A DNA stretch of 33,418 bases from an uncultured Lachnospiraceae bacterium (GCA_910585295.1 CAJUDE010000051.1:1-33418); one strand, 5' to 3'; shown: positions 1 to 7,789, counted from the first letter of the stretch. Notes: a model not told the origin generated them from the sequence alone. Program-made: numbers and translations.

Positions 1-60
1 CAAGGAAATAAAGGGATTAGATAACACTAAGAGGGAGCTGCCTACTAGCAAATGGTTCTA

Positions 61-102
61 CTCCTAAGCGGTAGGCCGGAGGTTCAAATCCTCTTAGCGA
101 CG
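61..102 (+). pseudogene. 3' fragment of tRNA-Arg(CCT), probable attachment site
   Basis: The sequence matches a tRNA only from the anticodon loop to the 3' end. It has loop CTCCTAA with anticodon CCT at 63-65, variable loop AGGCC, a 5-bp T stem (78-82 with 90-94) around TTCAAAT, the 3' acceptor strand TAGCGAC (95-101) and discriminator G102. The matching 5' acceptor strand GTCGCTA and the D arm are absent from bases 1-60, so the gene is incomplete. Tyrosine integrases often recombine in the anticodon loop and leave the tRNA 3' end duplicated at the far end of the element. I infer that an integrated element lies left of the window and that this is its distal att core. No CCA is encoded. Confidence 0.75.
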
Positions 103-112
103 CTGAAAACAT

Positions 113-150
113 CGCCGAAAACATTGATTTTTCAAGGTTTTCGGCGTTTC
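113..150 (+). terminator. Rho-independent terminator after tRNA-Arg fragment
   Basis: A perfect 10-bp inverted repeat (CGCCGAAAAC at 113-122, GTTTTCGGCG at 137-146) with a 14-nt loop is followed by TTTC. It lies 10 bases after the tRNA 3' end. This is the expected place for the original tRNA terminator and supports the downstream DNA being the old chromosomal flank. Confidence 0.75.
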
Positions 151-187
151 TAATTTTCCAAATAAATTTGAACTCATAGCAATGTGC

Positions 188-268
188 GATTAGCAGAAGC
201 TGTTTTTGCTAATCAAAATGCCTTTCCTGCTAATTGTAGCAAAAATCATGCTAAAAAGTCTGCTAATT
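188..268. repeat. Array of TGCTAAT motifs, partly 21-bp phased
   Basis: An inverted pair, GATTAGCA (188-195) and TGCTAATC (207-214), is followed by TGCTAATT (228-235), TGCTAAAA (249-256) and TGCTAATT (261-268). Motif starts at 207, 228 and 249 are exactly 21 bp apart, which is two helical turns. The array lies in a 444-base gap between the tRNA fragment and the first gene. It looks like a multi-site protein-binding region, for example recombinase arm or excisionase sites, or regulator sites for the next gene. Beyond a weak promoter at 367-396 I see nothing else in this gap. Confidence 0.5.
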
Positions 269-366
269 GAAAAGGTAAAAGTTACTCGTTCAAAGAGCTT
301 TTTTCTGGTGTTATATAATCCCTGTACAATTCTTACTGTACGGTCTGATAGAACCACTTATTGTGC

Positions 367-396
367 TTGAAAGATGAAACTTACACTGATTATTAT
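367..396 (+). promoter_or_regulatory. Possible promoter for the 547 gene
   Basis: TTGAAA (367-372) and TATTAT (391-396) are separated by 18 bases. This is the best sigma-A-like pair in the gap before the first gene, but it lies about 150 bases from the start codon, so it is only a candidate. Confidence 0.3.
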
Positions 397-546
397 GCTG
401 TCTAAAACTGAAGAAAGTCTTTATGACTTACCTCCCCGTGCTTTGTAGTGTAGTTTCTTTACAAATTATTTTATCAGCAACGTAGAGGATTGGAAAACTT
501 TCATTACTTTTTGTGCCGCCGATTTGGCGACGGAAGGGAGATTATA

Positions 547-1092
547 ATGACGATGAATATGGATTACAGTTATCTATTTCAGCAGATGTTTGGAGTAGCA
601 AACACTGGGAAGAATACAGCATCAGGGGGAAGAATGGTTAAGATGTCAGATTTGTCAAGCCCTACAGTACAGGCGCAGTTAAAAGCAGCAGGAATTGACA
701 CAAGCAGCAAGCATTACCAGAATGTTGTGAAAAGTATGATGGCTGCAGGCCGTGGCGGCGGATATTTTAATATTCAAGGGATTAAGAACCGAATGCAGTA
801 TTATGATGCAGAAGGGAACCATATCAATCAGGTATTCGGGGTATCAGGACTTACAGTAACGGATAAAAACATTGAGAGTAAAAACAGGATTATCTCTATA
901 CCAGACAGTATAAAAGATGAAATGTTTGAACTTACAAAGAAAGAATTTTTGCAGGAAAATGGTGTTGCAAATGGGGATACAATAAGGCGAAGCGACATAT
1001 ACCATAAAATGTATCCTAAACCACACACAAGAAAAGTACAAAAGATTAAGGTTCTTTCTAAAATTATAAATTCTTCATACCCAAAGGAATAG
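547..1092 (+). CDS. Small protein of unknown function
   Basis: An open frame of 181 aa. The ATG at 547 is chosen because GGAAGGGAG (532-540) sits six bases before it; an upstream in-frame ATG at 490 has no such site. I do not recognise the family. The N-terminus is rich in Met, Tyr and Phe and begins MTMNMDYSYLF. A Gly-rich stretch (AAGRGGGYF) lies near residue 70, and the C-terminus is basic. There is no signal peptide or membrane segment. It is followed after about 100 bases by the promoter of the GHKL operon and is probably transcribed separately. Its place between the tRNA-Arg scar and that operon suggests accessory DNA. Confidence 0.7.
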   Translation: MTMNMDYSYLFQQMFGVANTGKNTASGGRMVKMSDLSSPTVQAQLKAAGIDTSSKHYQNVVKSMMAAGRGGGYFNIQGIKNRMQYYDAEGNHINQVFGVSGLTVTDKNIESKNRIISIPDSIKDEMFELTKKEFLQENGVANGDTIRRSDIYHKMYPKPHTRKVQKIKVLSKIINSSYPKE

Positions 1093-1100
1093 AATATGGC

Positions 1101-1129
1101 TATTAGAATAGAACAGAGTATGTTATAAT
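1101..1129 (+). promoter_or_regulatory. Extended -10 promoter of the GHKL operon
   Basis: TGTTATAAT (1121-1129) is a TGn-extended -10 with a perfect TATAAT. A weak -35 (TATTAG, 1101-1106) lies 17 bases upstream of TATAAT. It is 65 bases before the ATG of the first operon gene and is the only good promoter seen before 7.7 kb. Confidence 0.55.
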
Positions 1130-1193
1130 TTAAACAGTGAAAAATATGGAAAACAATGGATGATATAAGATAAGTACAGAGGAGAAAGATAAA

Positions 1194-3143
1194 ATGTCGA
1201 TTGGATGGAACTTTCCAAGCAATAATTATGGAATGGTTTATGGCATTGGGGAAGCTGGCATTGAAACATTTAAAGGGACGCCATATAAGTCATTGGCACG
1301 GGAAATATGCCAAAATTCTTTAGATGCGAAAAGAACGAAAGATAAGCCTGTTCTCGTCGAATTTTCCCTTACACAGCTAGATACGGATAAGGTTCCAGGT
1401 TTCCAAATATTGAGAAAAGCAATTGAATCTTGCCTTTATTTTTGGAGAAAACAAAAGAATGAAAAAACTGTAAATTTCTTTCAAAAAGCCGTAGGAATTG
1501 CCAGACAGGAAAAAATACCGCTTTTACGGGTCAGTGATTTTAATACGACAGGGCTACTCGGTTCCAACCAGGAATTTAACACGCCATGGCAGAACCTTGT
1601 AAAAGCTTCTGGTGTTTCGGATAAGGATGGAAGTTCGGGCGGCAGTTTTGGGATTGGGAAATCTGCGCCTTTTGCCTGCTCTGACTTGCGTACTGTGTTT
1701 TATGCCACACAGGATAAAGATGGGGTGAAAGCAACTCAGGGCATTGCCCGGCTTGTCTCATTTGCCTTAGAAGATATGGGTATGGGGCAGAGTGAAGGCA
1801 ATCTTAGCATGGGTATTGGATATTATGGCAAGATGGGGCAAAACCAGGCGGTTCAAGAATGTTGTTCCTTGGAAAAGGGATTTCAGAGGGAAGAAGTTGG
1901 CACCGACGTATTTATCCTTGGCTTTACGGAAAAACCTGAATGGGATACGGAAATTATTATTTCGATACTGGAGGATTTTTTGGTTTCTATTTACCTTGGG
2001 TTACTTGAGGTAAAAGTAGGCAATACCATGATTTCTAAGAAGACCCTTGGGAAAGTTATGGATCAATATAAGGATATTGCAGCGAAAGCTTATAATTATT
2101 ACCAAACGTTAATTTCACCAGAAGCCCATGTAATTACAGAAAACTATGAAGGGCTTGGCGATGTGGAGTTGCATATATTAATCCAAAATGGTTTACATCG
2201 GCGGGTTCTGATGAGCCGTATGAACGGCATGAAGGTGTTTGACCAGAAAAACTTCCCAAGCGCCATTCAATTTGCCGGCATATGCATTTTGAAAGATGTG
2301 CCTATTAATTCTTATTTTCGCGAAATGGAAAATCCTCAGCATGACGCATGGCAGCCAGAGCGGCACAAGAAGCCAACAGAAGCGAAAAGGTTTAGGCAGG
2401 GATTATTCCGATTTATCAAAGAATATGTTTTGGCTTTTGGGCGTAAAACAACTGTTGCAGAAACAGACGCAGAAGGTGTTGGGGAATATTTGCCAGACGA
2501 GCCAGTACCTGAAGCGGAAAACTATAAATCTGAGAGCCTGGTGGATGCTGCTATGGACATAGAAGTATCTGATTTAAAATACCATAAAGGAGTTTTTGAG
2601 GTTGCTACGGATGGCAGCGACTTAGAGATGGAAGATGGGGAAGGGGTTCCTGATGGGGAAGGGTATGGAGATACTGGCAACAAAGATTATGGCACAAATG
2701 GGGGCGGCCATATGGCAGGCGGCTTAGGGTTTGGGAGTAATGAGGGGAACCATTCAGGGACGAACGGGGCAGGCGGCAATCCATACAGCATTGGCATGGA
2801 AGGGGAGACTCTGTCAAAATTAAAGAAAAAATTTGAAATTCACGCGATTGCTGTGCGTTTGATCCTTGTAGATGCAAAGAATAACCGTTATTGTTTATTT
2901 TTTATCCCAGAAGAAACCTCTGGGAACGGTTACCTGCAGTTTAAATTGTCTGGGGAACAAAGCAATATGAGTGTCAATGTCAGCAATGCTTCTAATTTGG
3001 TTACTGGCGCTTTGTTAAAAACATCGAAAAATACGATTTATTTAGAACATATTGTTGCAAAAGAGAAAATGTCTGTAGAATTCAATGTAGATTATGGCGA
3101 GAGCAGCTCAATGGAGGTAAGCTTATATGGATATCAGATATAA
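1194..3143 (+). CDS. GHKL (MORC/MutL/Hsp90-like) ATPase
   Basis: A 649-aa protein with an N-terminal GHKL ATPase domain. The Bergerat-fold motifs are visible: E37-x3-N41-x2-D44-A (Mg/ATP), D115-F-N-T-T-G120, and the glycine lid GGSFGIGKS at 149-157. There is no histidine-kinase dimerisation domain, so it is not a sensor kinase. The arrangement is that of MORC- or MutL-like ATPases. After about residue 440 comes an acidic then Gly/Asn-rich linker (about 470-540) and a small C-terminal domain that looks mainly beta. AGAGGAG precedes the ATG. The gene overlaps the next by 17 bases. Such ATPases act as ATP-gated clamps on DNA and occur in several multi-gene phage-defence systems; that role is inference here. 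Confidence 0.85.
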   Translation: MSIGWNFPSNNYGMVYGIGEAGIETFKGTPYKSLAREICQNSLDAKRTKDKPVLVEFSLTQLDTDKVPGFQILRKAIESCLYFWRKQKNEKTVNFFQKAVGIARQEKIPLLRVSDFNTTGLLGSNQEFNTPWQNLVKASGVSDKDGSSGGSFGIGKSAPFACSDLRTVFYATQDKDGVKATQGIARLVSFALEDMGMGQSEGNLSMGIGYYGKMGQNQAVQECCSLEKGFQREEVGTDVFILGFTEKPEWDTEIIISILEDFLVSIYLGLLEVKVGNTMISKKTLGKVMDQYKDIAAKAYNYYQTLISPEAHVITENYEGLGDVELHILIQNGLHRRVLMSRMNGMKVFDQKNFPSAIQFAGICILKDVPINSYFREMENPQHDAWQPERHKKPTEAKRFRQGLFRFIKEYVLAFGRKTTVAETDAEGVGEYLPDEPVPEAENYKSESLVDAAMDIEVSDLKYHKGVFEVATDGSDLEMEDGEGVPDGEGYGDTGNKDYGTNGGGHMAGGLGFGSNEGNHSGTNGAGGNPYSIGMEGETLSKLKKKFEIHAIAVRLILVDAKNNRYCLFFIPEETSGNGYLQFKLSGEQSNMSVNVSNASNLVTGALLKTSKNTIYLEHIVAKEKMSVEFNVDYGESSSMEVSLYGYQI

Positions 3144-3990
3144 ACTTTATCCGTATCCAGTTTTATTTTCCGGTACAGATGATTATGTAAATAGTTCCTT
3201 CCAATTCAAGGTGGATGTAAAAAAAGGCATTCATGAGTTGAGGTTTACTTTTACCATGGAACTTGAAAATAAAGGAATGAAAGAAAAGATAAAAGAAGGC
3301 CTAGCTGAATACTTGATACATATTGAATGCCCGCAAACTTGCTACCGCATTGTGGTGGCAACGGGGGAACCTATAGCTACTAAAAAAATACATGAGCAAT
3401 ACCTAAATGGGAAAGTATCTATTTGTGCCTTTGTCGTTGCCCGCACAGATATTACAGCTTACGCAAATAAGGATTTTAACCCAGATTACAGAGGCATTAC
3501 ATTTTCTATTGACAGGGGCGGCATAATGGCCATTGGTGGGCAATATGATGTGAATATTGTAAAGGATACAGAGGAATTGGCAAAGGTACCATCCATATTT
3601 ACGATCTGTAAATATGCTGCGGATGCAGAGGAAAGCATGAAAATTGATATGGATGGGGATAAGATTGTGGTAGCGCTATCCGACAGCAGTTTCCAAAATT
3701 ATAAAATGCTGTCCAATATGCCAAGTTTGCTGCCTGTATTCCATGCCATGATTATTGTCCCAGCCCTTATTTTTGTGTTTGAGGTTATGCGGCGGGAAGG
3801 CATAGAAGAATATGAAAACAGAAGGTGGTATACCGCAATTAAGAAAACTTTGGCAAAATATGAGATTGCCTTAAACCATGACAGTTTAACAGATATGGCG
3901 TCTTATGATTTGGCGCAAAAGTTATTGGATTTCCCGATAGACAGGGCATTGCAGGCAATCACGGCATTGGATGACAGCGAGGAGGAATAG
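3127..3990 (+). CDS. Unknown protein, GHKL-ATPase operon partner
   Basis: A 287-aa protein I do not recognise. The ATG at 3127 lies inside the end of the ATPase gene, with GGAGG at 3113-3117, so the two are likely translationally coupled and may form a complex. The N-terminal 170 residues look like alternating beta strands with many aromatic and charged residues. A hydrophobic stretch near residues 195-220 (LLPVFHAMIIVPALIF) could be a buried helix or a single weak membrane segment. The last 60 residues are helical, and the end is acidic (DDSEEE). No nuclease or NTPase motif is apparent. Confidence 0.8.
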   Translation: MDIRYKLYPYPVLFSGTDDYVNSSFQFKVDVKKGIHELRFTFTMELENKGMKEKIKEGLAEYLIHIECPQTCYRIVVATGEPIATKKIHEQYLNGKVSICAFVVARTDITAYANKDFNPDYRGITFSIDRGGIMAIGGQYDVNIVKDTEELAKVPSIFTICKYAADAEESMKIDMDGDKIVVALSDSSFQNYKMLSNMPSLLPVFHAMIIVPALIFVFEVMRREGIEEYENRRWYTAIKKTLAKYEIALNHDSLTDMASYDLAQKLLDFPIDRALQAITALDDSEEE

Positions 3991-3991
3991 C

Positions 3992-4756
3992 ATGGTAGTG
4001 CATTTTATAAAAGAGAATGCTCTTGCTGCTTTAAAAATAAATGTAAAAGGAAATTCTAAATGGTATGGATGCCCAACAAATAGTTGGATTTATGAATATT
4101 TTGATGGCGAGGACCCATTTGTGGAATTTAAACTGCAAATGGAAGATTTTGAATTATGCAATCAAAAAAACGATGTAGAGAATGCAATCTGCCTGTATAC
4201 GGCAATGAAGGGGCTGTCAGACACCCAGGCGGCTGACGAACGTCTGTGGGCAGGCTTATGCCATAATGATTTTTGGGGTTTTTTACATGAACGCTGGAAG
4301 GGAAACAAGGTGAAAGGCGACCCAGAATCCAGTTTGTTGTGGCGATATTTTTTTCATACGAAGAGCAGTGTCCGCAGGGCGCTGTTTCGGAATACATTGT
4401 CAAGGTTATGGTGGCTTGGGAGGCTTACCTATGAGGAAGGGAGAAAAGACCCATTTGAATTAACCCGATACTTTGAAAAGGATTTTTCCACAAAGTCGCT
4501 TATTTTATTTTCCAGCAATTTTATGGGAAATAAACAACTTACAAGAGGGCTTATTTCCGCATTGATAGAGTTAGAGAGCCATGGGTTTACATTAGGTACT
4601 AGTAAACGCGATATCTATTACCTTGCCAGCCAATATTTAAATATATATGGCGGGACGCATATTTTGGATTATTATACCGCAGAAGAAATCAAAGAAAAAA
4701 TCCTGCGGCACATGTGGGGGCTGGCAGGCAAACGTGAAACAGAAAGGAAGGGATAG
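3992..4756 (+). CDS. DUF6339-like protein
   Basis: A 254-aa protein. The ATG at 3992 is chosen over an in-frame ATG at 3971: it is one base after the previous stop codon and has GAGGAGG at 3979-3985. The central region (ERLWAGLCHNDFWGFLHERW, then RRALFRNTLSRLWWLGRLTY) and the FELTRYF segment match my memory of the DUF6339 family. That family has no known biochemical function, and I could not check the match. The protein is rich in Trp and basic residues and has no signal peptide. Its tight coupling to the GHKL ATPase and the 287-aa protein suggests that the three products work together. Confidence 0.75.
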   Translation: MVVHFIKENALAALKINVKGNSKWYGCPTNSWIYEYFDGEDPFVEFKLQMEDFELCNQKNDVENAICLYTAMKGLSDTQAADERLWAGLCHNDFWGFLHERWKGNKVKGDPESSLLWRYFFHTKSSVRRALFRNTLSRLWWLGRLTYEEGRKDPFELTRYFEKDFSTKSLILFSSNFMGNKQLTRGLISALIELESHGFTLGTSKRDIYYLASQYLNIYGGTHILDYYTAEEIKEKILRHMWGLAGKRETERKG

Positions 4757-5545
4757 ATGGCTATGGGTTATGATTTAATGGTTTTTGAAAAAGGCAAAGC
4801 CCCAGTGGAGCAGCAAAAATTTATGGGCTGGTATAACGAGAAAATAGAATCAGGCTGCGGTAATGGCATTTCTTATGCATCCGAAAAATTGCAAACTTTT
4901 TTCCATTCAGTTCGGAATATTTTTCCGCCTATGGACGGCCCGTTTGCCCCAGATAATATGGCAATGGAAAATCCTGAAATGGAAAAATACCTTTGCGGTT
5001 ATAGCATTATGGAGGATATCATATATCTGACATTTTCTTATTCGGTATCTAGGTTTGCCTATGATGTTATAAAGCGGGCTGCTTATTTTGCAGACGTTGG
5101 GTTTTTTGAACCTAGCGGCAAGGGCATGCCAATGTTTTTTGATAGCCTTTTCCCTATGCTATTGGAAGGGGAATGGTTCCATCCACGCTATATTGATAAT
5201 TTTGAAAGTGTCAGCGAAAAGTTAGACGATATGGACAAAAATGGGCATAGTTATTTCTATATAACAGACCAAGTTGGGAATTATATTCAAATTGGCGGAT
5301 ATGGAGATTCCTATACAGTAGAAAAAAGAATTTATACATCCCCTGCGGCTTATGTCCATACAAAAGCCCAGTATTCAGATATGGAAATTGTAAGTGAGGA
5401 AGGGGCTGTCACCATTGCAGGAAATCCTGTAAGATTAAAACAGAGCCAAATTTTGACAAAGGATGTGGCAAGGCAATTACTGTTAAGCTTTTTTCAAAGT
5501 GTGGAATTTATGGATTCTATTGAATGGGCAGGGATGGATCTTTGA
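4757..5545 (+). CDS. Unknown protein, GHKL operon fourth gene
   Basis: A 262-aa protein starting immediately after the previous stop codon, with GGAAGGGA as ribosome site. It begins MAMGYDLMVFEKGKAP. That style (GYDLMVFE followed by AP) is seen in uncharacterised bacterial proteins, some of them encoded near toxins as possible immunity proteins. The resemblance is only in the first 20 residues, so I assign no function. The rest is mixed alpha/beta with many Tyr, Phe and Asp residues; no catalytic motif or membrane segment was found. Zero-base spacing puts it firmly in the GHKL transcript. Confidence 0.75.
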   Translation: MAMGYDLMVFEKGKAPVEQQKFMGWYNEKIESGCGNGISYASEKLQTFFHSVRNIFPPMDGPFAPDNMAMENPEMEKYLCGYSIMEDIIYLTFSYSVSRFAYDVIKRAAYFADVGFFEPSGKGMPMFFDSLFPMLLEGEWFHPRYIDNFESVSEKLDDMDKNGHSYFYITDQVGNYIQIGGYGDSYTVEKRIYTSPAAYVHTKAQYSDMEIVSEEGAVTIAGNPVRLKQSQILTKDVARQLLLSFFQSVEFMDSIEWAGMDL

Positions 5546-5580
5546 ATTGCACTTTTAAATAAGTAAGGAAGTGGTTAATT

Positions 5581-6276
5581 ATGGCTAAACGGGGATTTGT
5601 GCCAGAAGATGGGGAACAATTTACAGGAAAGCAGTTAGGGCTGTTGCAAAAGGCTGCAGATGAAGTGCAATTCCTTTTGGACCAGGGGTATGATGTGAAG
5701 CCCGTGACTACATTTGTCGGTAACCATTATATGTTTTCTGAGCGGCAGCGGCTGGCTTTGGCAAGGTCTGTTTCATCTAAAGAATGGATAGGGAAACGGA
5801 GCGGTAAGGAATTATTAAAACAAGGAAATTTGATAAAAACTGCACGTATTGATGGGTTCAATACAATTATCACCCTGGAAGTGGCGTTGTCTGGCTCCCC
5901 TATCCTTTACTGCAGGGACGGTGCAGTCCGCGACCTGGCAGGGCTGCGGGGGACATACCGGGTAATTGACAAAACGCAAAAAGCAATTGAATTGATATTA
6001 GGGCAATTGAAAATATTAAAAATTCCAGAATCGGTTTTTTATTTGGACGCCCCTGTTTCAAATTCTGGTAGGCTGTCCACTTTCATTCGGCAGTGTGCAG
6101 AGGATATAGGAAGCCATGTACAGGTGCAGGTTATTCCAGATGTGGATCGGATGCTAGAGCAAATGGAAGGGGTAATCAGTGGGGACGCCATTATTTTAAA
6201 CCACTGCATAAGTTGGATAAACATTATGCCAAGGATTTTGGATCAATTAGGGCAGATTTGGAAAATCCAGCTTTAA
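5581..6276 (+). CDS. DUF434/DUF5616 family protein
   Basis: A 231-aa protein with the two-part layout of the DUF434 family. The N-terminal part (about 1-65) has a helical AADEVQFLLDQGY segment, a TTFVGNHYMF segment and then ERQRLALAR. The C-terminal DUF5616 part (about 90-225) contains GFNTIITLEVALSGSP, RDLAGLRGTYR and YLDAPVSNSGRLS. The conserved Asp, Arg and Asn residues look like an active or metal site, but no reaction is established for the family. Homologues occur in archaea and bacteria as stand-alone genes. Here it follows the GHKL operon by 35 bases, so co-transcription is likely. Confidence 0.85.
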   Translation: MAKRGFVPEDGEQFTGKQLGLLQKAADEVQFLLDQGYDVKPVTTFVGNHYMFSERQRLALARSVSSKEWIGKRSGKELLKQGNLIKTARIDGFNTIITLEVALSGSPILYCRDGAVRDLAGLRGTYRVIDKTQKAIELILGQLKILKIPESVFYLDAPVSNSGRLSTFIRQCAEDIGSHVQVQVIPDVDRMLEQMEGVISGDAIILNHCISWINIMPRILDQLGQIWKIQL

Positions 6277-6337
6277 AATAGACTTGTGGAGGGAGAGGAA
6301 GGCTCAAAGGTGCAATGCTTTTGTTCCATTGATAATA

Positions 6338-6433
6338 TAATAACAAAATATGGATGGAGGTGAAAGGCTGCAGTTTGGAAACGTCTTTCACATACTGAAA
6401 ATGTAATAACAAAATATGGATGGAGGTGAAAGG
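6338..6433 (+). repeat. 30-bp direct repeat, partial 66-bp leader duplication
   Basis: An identical 30-base sequence occurs at 6338-6367 and 6404-6433. Each copy carries GGAGGTGAAAGG. The second serves as the ribosome site of the ATG at 6434. The first is followed by CTGCAG, not ATG or GTG. From that CTG (6368) twelve codons stay open to a TAA at 6404-6406. Confidence 0.85.
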
Positions 6434-6850
6434 ATGGTTATTGTAGTTTGTGTATGCCAAAACAATGGCCTTATGTTTAACCATCGCCGCCAAAGCCGTG
6501 ACCGGGCGGTGCTGGAGGATTTGGCAGATGTATGCGGTGCTGGCAGGCTATATATGAATTTTTATTCTTATAAAATGTTTCAAGAATATACAAATATTCC
6601 AGCCCTGGTCTGTGAAGATTTTTTAGCACAGGCTAAGGAAGGGGATTTCTGTTTTATTGAACAGGATATTAGCCCTTATATTGAAAAAGTGCAGGAAGTT
6701 ATTTTGTACCAATGGAATAGGAAATACCCTGCAGATGTATATTTTGCAATTGATTTAAAAAATGGGGAATGGCAATTAGAAAAAAGCGAGGACCTGAAAG
6801 GATTTTCCCATGACAAAATTACGAAGGAGGTTTATAAAAAGATACTATGA
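6434..6850 (+). CDS. Small cytosolic protein, family unnamed
   Basis: A 138-aa protein. The ATG at 6434 is chosen because GGAGG (6422-6426) is seven bases upstream; an in-frame ATG at 6416 lies before this site. It begins MVIVVCVCQNNGLMFNHRRQ and has a conserved-looking RWNRKYPAD-type segment (here YQWNRKYPADVYF). From memory, short Lachnospiraceae proteins of this type are sometimes labelled 'ribonuclease Z' in databases. No HxHxDH metallo-beta-lactamase motif is present, so the sequence does not support that label. The stop overlaps the start of the nuclease gene (ATGA), so the two are translationally coupled. Confidence 0.8.
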   Translation: MVIVVCVCQNNGLMFNHRRQSRDRAVLEDLADVCGAGRLYMNFYSYKMFQEYTNIPALVCEDFLAQAKEGDFCFIEQDISPYIEKVQEVILYQWNRKYPADVYFAIDLKNGEWQLEKSEDLKGFSHDKITKEVYKKIL

Positions 6851-7719
6851 GAAAAATTAATTGGAAATTGATTATATTTTGCTGTTCATTTTTATTTTTA
6901 ACGGCTTGTACCGATTTATTGCCGGGGACGGGCGTGCAGGGAACGCAAGGGGCAGCTTCCCTTACTGATATCCCAGAGTATTCTGGGAACCCATATGTGG
7001 AGGTAAATGGCAATGTCCCAGGGTTCTCAGACAAGGAGCTTACAGAAGAATCTTATGAAAATTATAGTGAATTGGATGGGCTTGGAAGATGCGGCATAGC
7101 TTCTGCAAATGTGGGGGAGGACCTGATGCCAACAGAAGAAAGGGGCAGCATCAGCCAGGTGAAGCCTACTGGCTGGCAAACAGTAAAATATGATAATGTA
7201 GATGGGAAACATCTGTACAACCGCTGCCATTTGATTGGGTATCAGTTGTCAGGGGAGAATGCAAATGAAAAGAATTTGATTACAGGCACCCGTTATATGA
7301 ATGTGGACGGCATGCTGCCCTTTGAGAACCTTGTTGCAGATTATGTGAAAGAAACCGGCAACCATGTATTGTACCGGGTGACGCCAGTGTTTGAAGGGGA
7401 TAATTTGGTGGCGGATGGCGTGCAAATGGAGGCAATGTCTGTGGAAGATAAGGGGGACGGGGTTTCCTTTAATGTTTTTGTCTATAATGTGCAGCCAGGT
7501 ATTTATATAGATTATGCCACTGGGGAAAGTTCTTTGGATGAAAGTGAATTGGTGCAGGAGAAGGTGCAGGAAGGGGAAATACGCGGGAATTCCAGGTCAA
7601 AGATTTACCATTGCCCAGGCCAGGCAGCTTATGATGAAATGGGGGATTCCAAAAACCTTGTTATTTTCCAGACCGAACAAGAGGCAGTGGACGCAGGGTA
7701 CCGCAAGGCGAAACGATAA
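6847..7719 (+). CDS. Lipoprotein DNA/RNA non-specific endonuclease
   Basis: A 290-aa exported nuclease. A short basic N-terminus, a hydrophobic stretch and the lipobox LTAC (Cys21) indicate a membrane-anchored lipoprotein. The nuclease core has Y-NRCHLIGYQ with the likely general base His128. ENANEKNLITGTRYMN (137-152) follows, with Asn143 and Asn152 as metal-ligand candidates, as in the EndA/NucA-like family (Endonuclea_NS_2 type). The C-terminal 40 residues (SKIYHCPGQ to AVDAGYRKAK) form a small domain often attached to surface nucleases. It starts within the stop of the previous gene. Likely roles are nucleotide scavenging or degradation of incoming DNA. Confidence 0.88.
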   Translation: MRKINWKLIIFCCSFLFLTACTDLLPGTGVQGTQGAASLTDIPEYSGNPYVEVNGNVPGFSDKELTEESYENYSELDGLGRCGIASANVGEDLMPTEERGSISQVKPTGWQTVKYDNVDGKHLYNRCHLIGYQLSGENANEKNLITGTRYMNVDGMLPFENLVADYVKETGNHVLYRVTPVFEGDNLVADGVQMEAMSVEDKGDGVSFNVFVYNVQPGIYIDYATGESSLDESELVQEKVQEGEIRGNSRSKIYHCPGQAAYDEMGDSKNLVIFQTEQEAVDAGYRKAKR

Positions 7720-7760
7720 AGAAAAGGAAAGAAAAATTTCCCTGATTGCAAGGGTTCTAT

Positions 7761-7789
7761 TTGCAATGATGTAAATTTTATGATATTAT
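7761..7789 (+). promoter_or_regulatory. Sigma-A promoter of the repeat protein gene
   Basis: TTGCAA (7761-7766), a 17-base spacer and TATTAT (7784-7789). It lies 59 bases before the ATG at 7848 and shows that this gene is transcribed separately from the nuclease operon. Confidence 0.55.

Noticed and set aside
1..102. Complete tRNA at the left edge
   Set aside because: The 5' acceptor strand GTCGCTA and the D arm cannot be found in bases 1-60, so only the 3' part of the tRNA is present.
188..268. CRISPR array
   Set aside because: The repeats are only 7-8 bases and partly inverted; there are no 25-40 base repeats with unique spacers here or elsewhere in the window.
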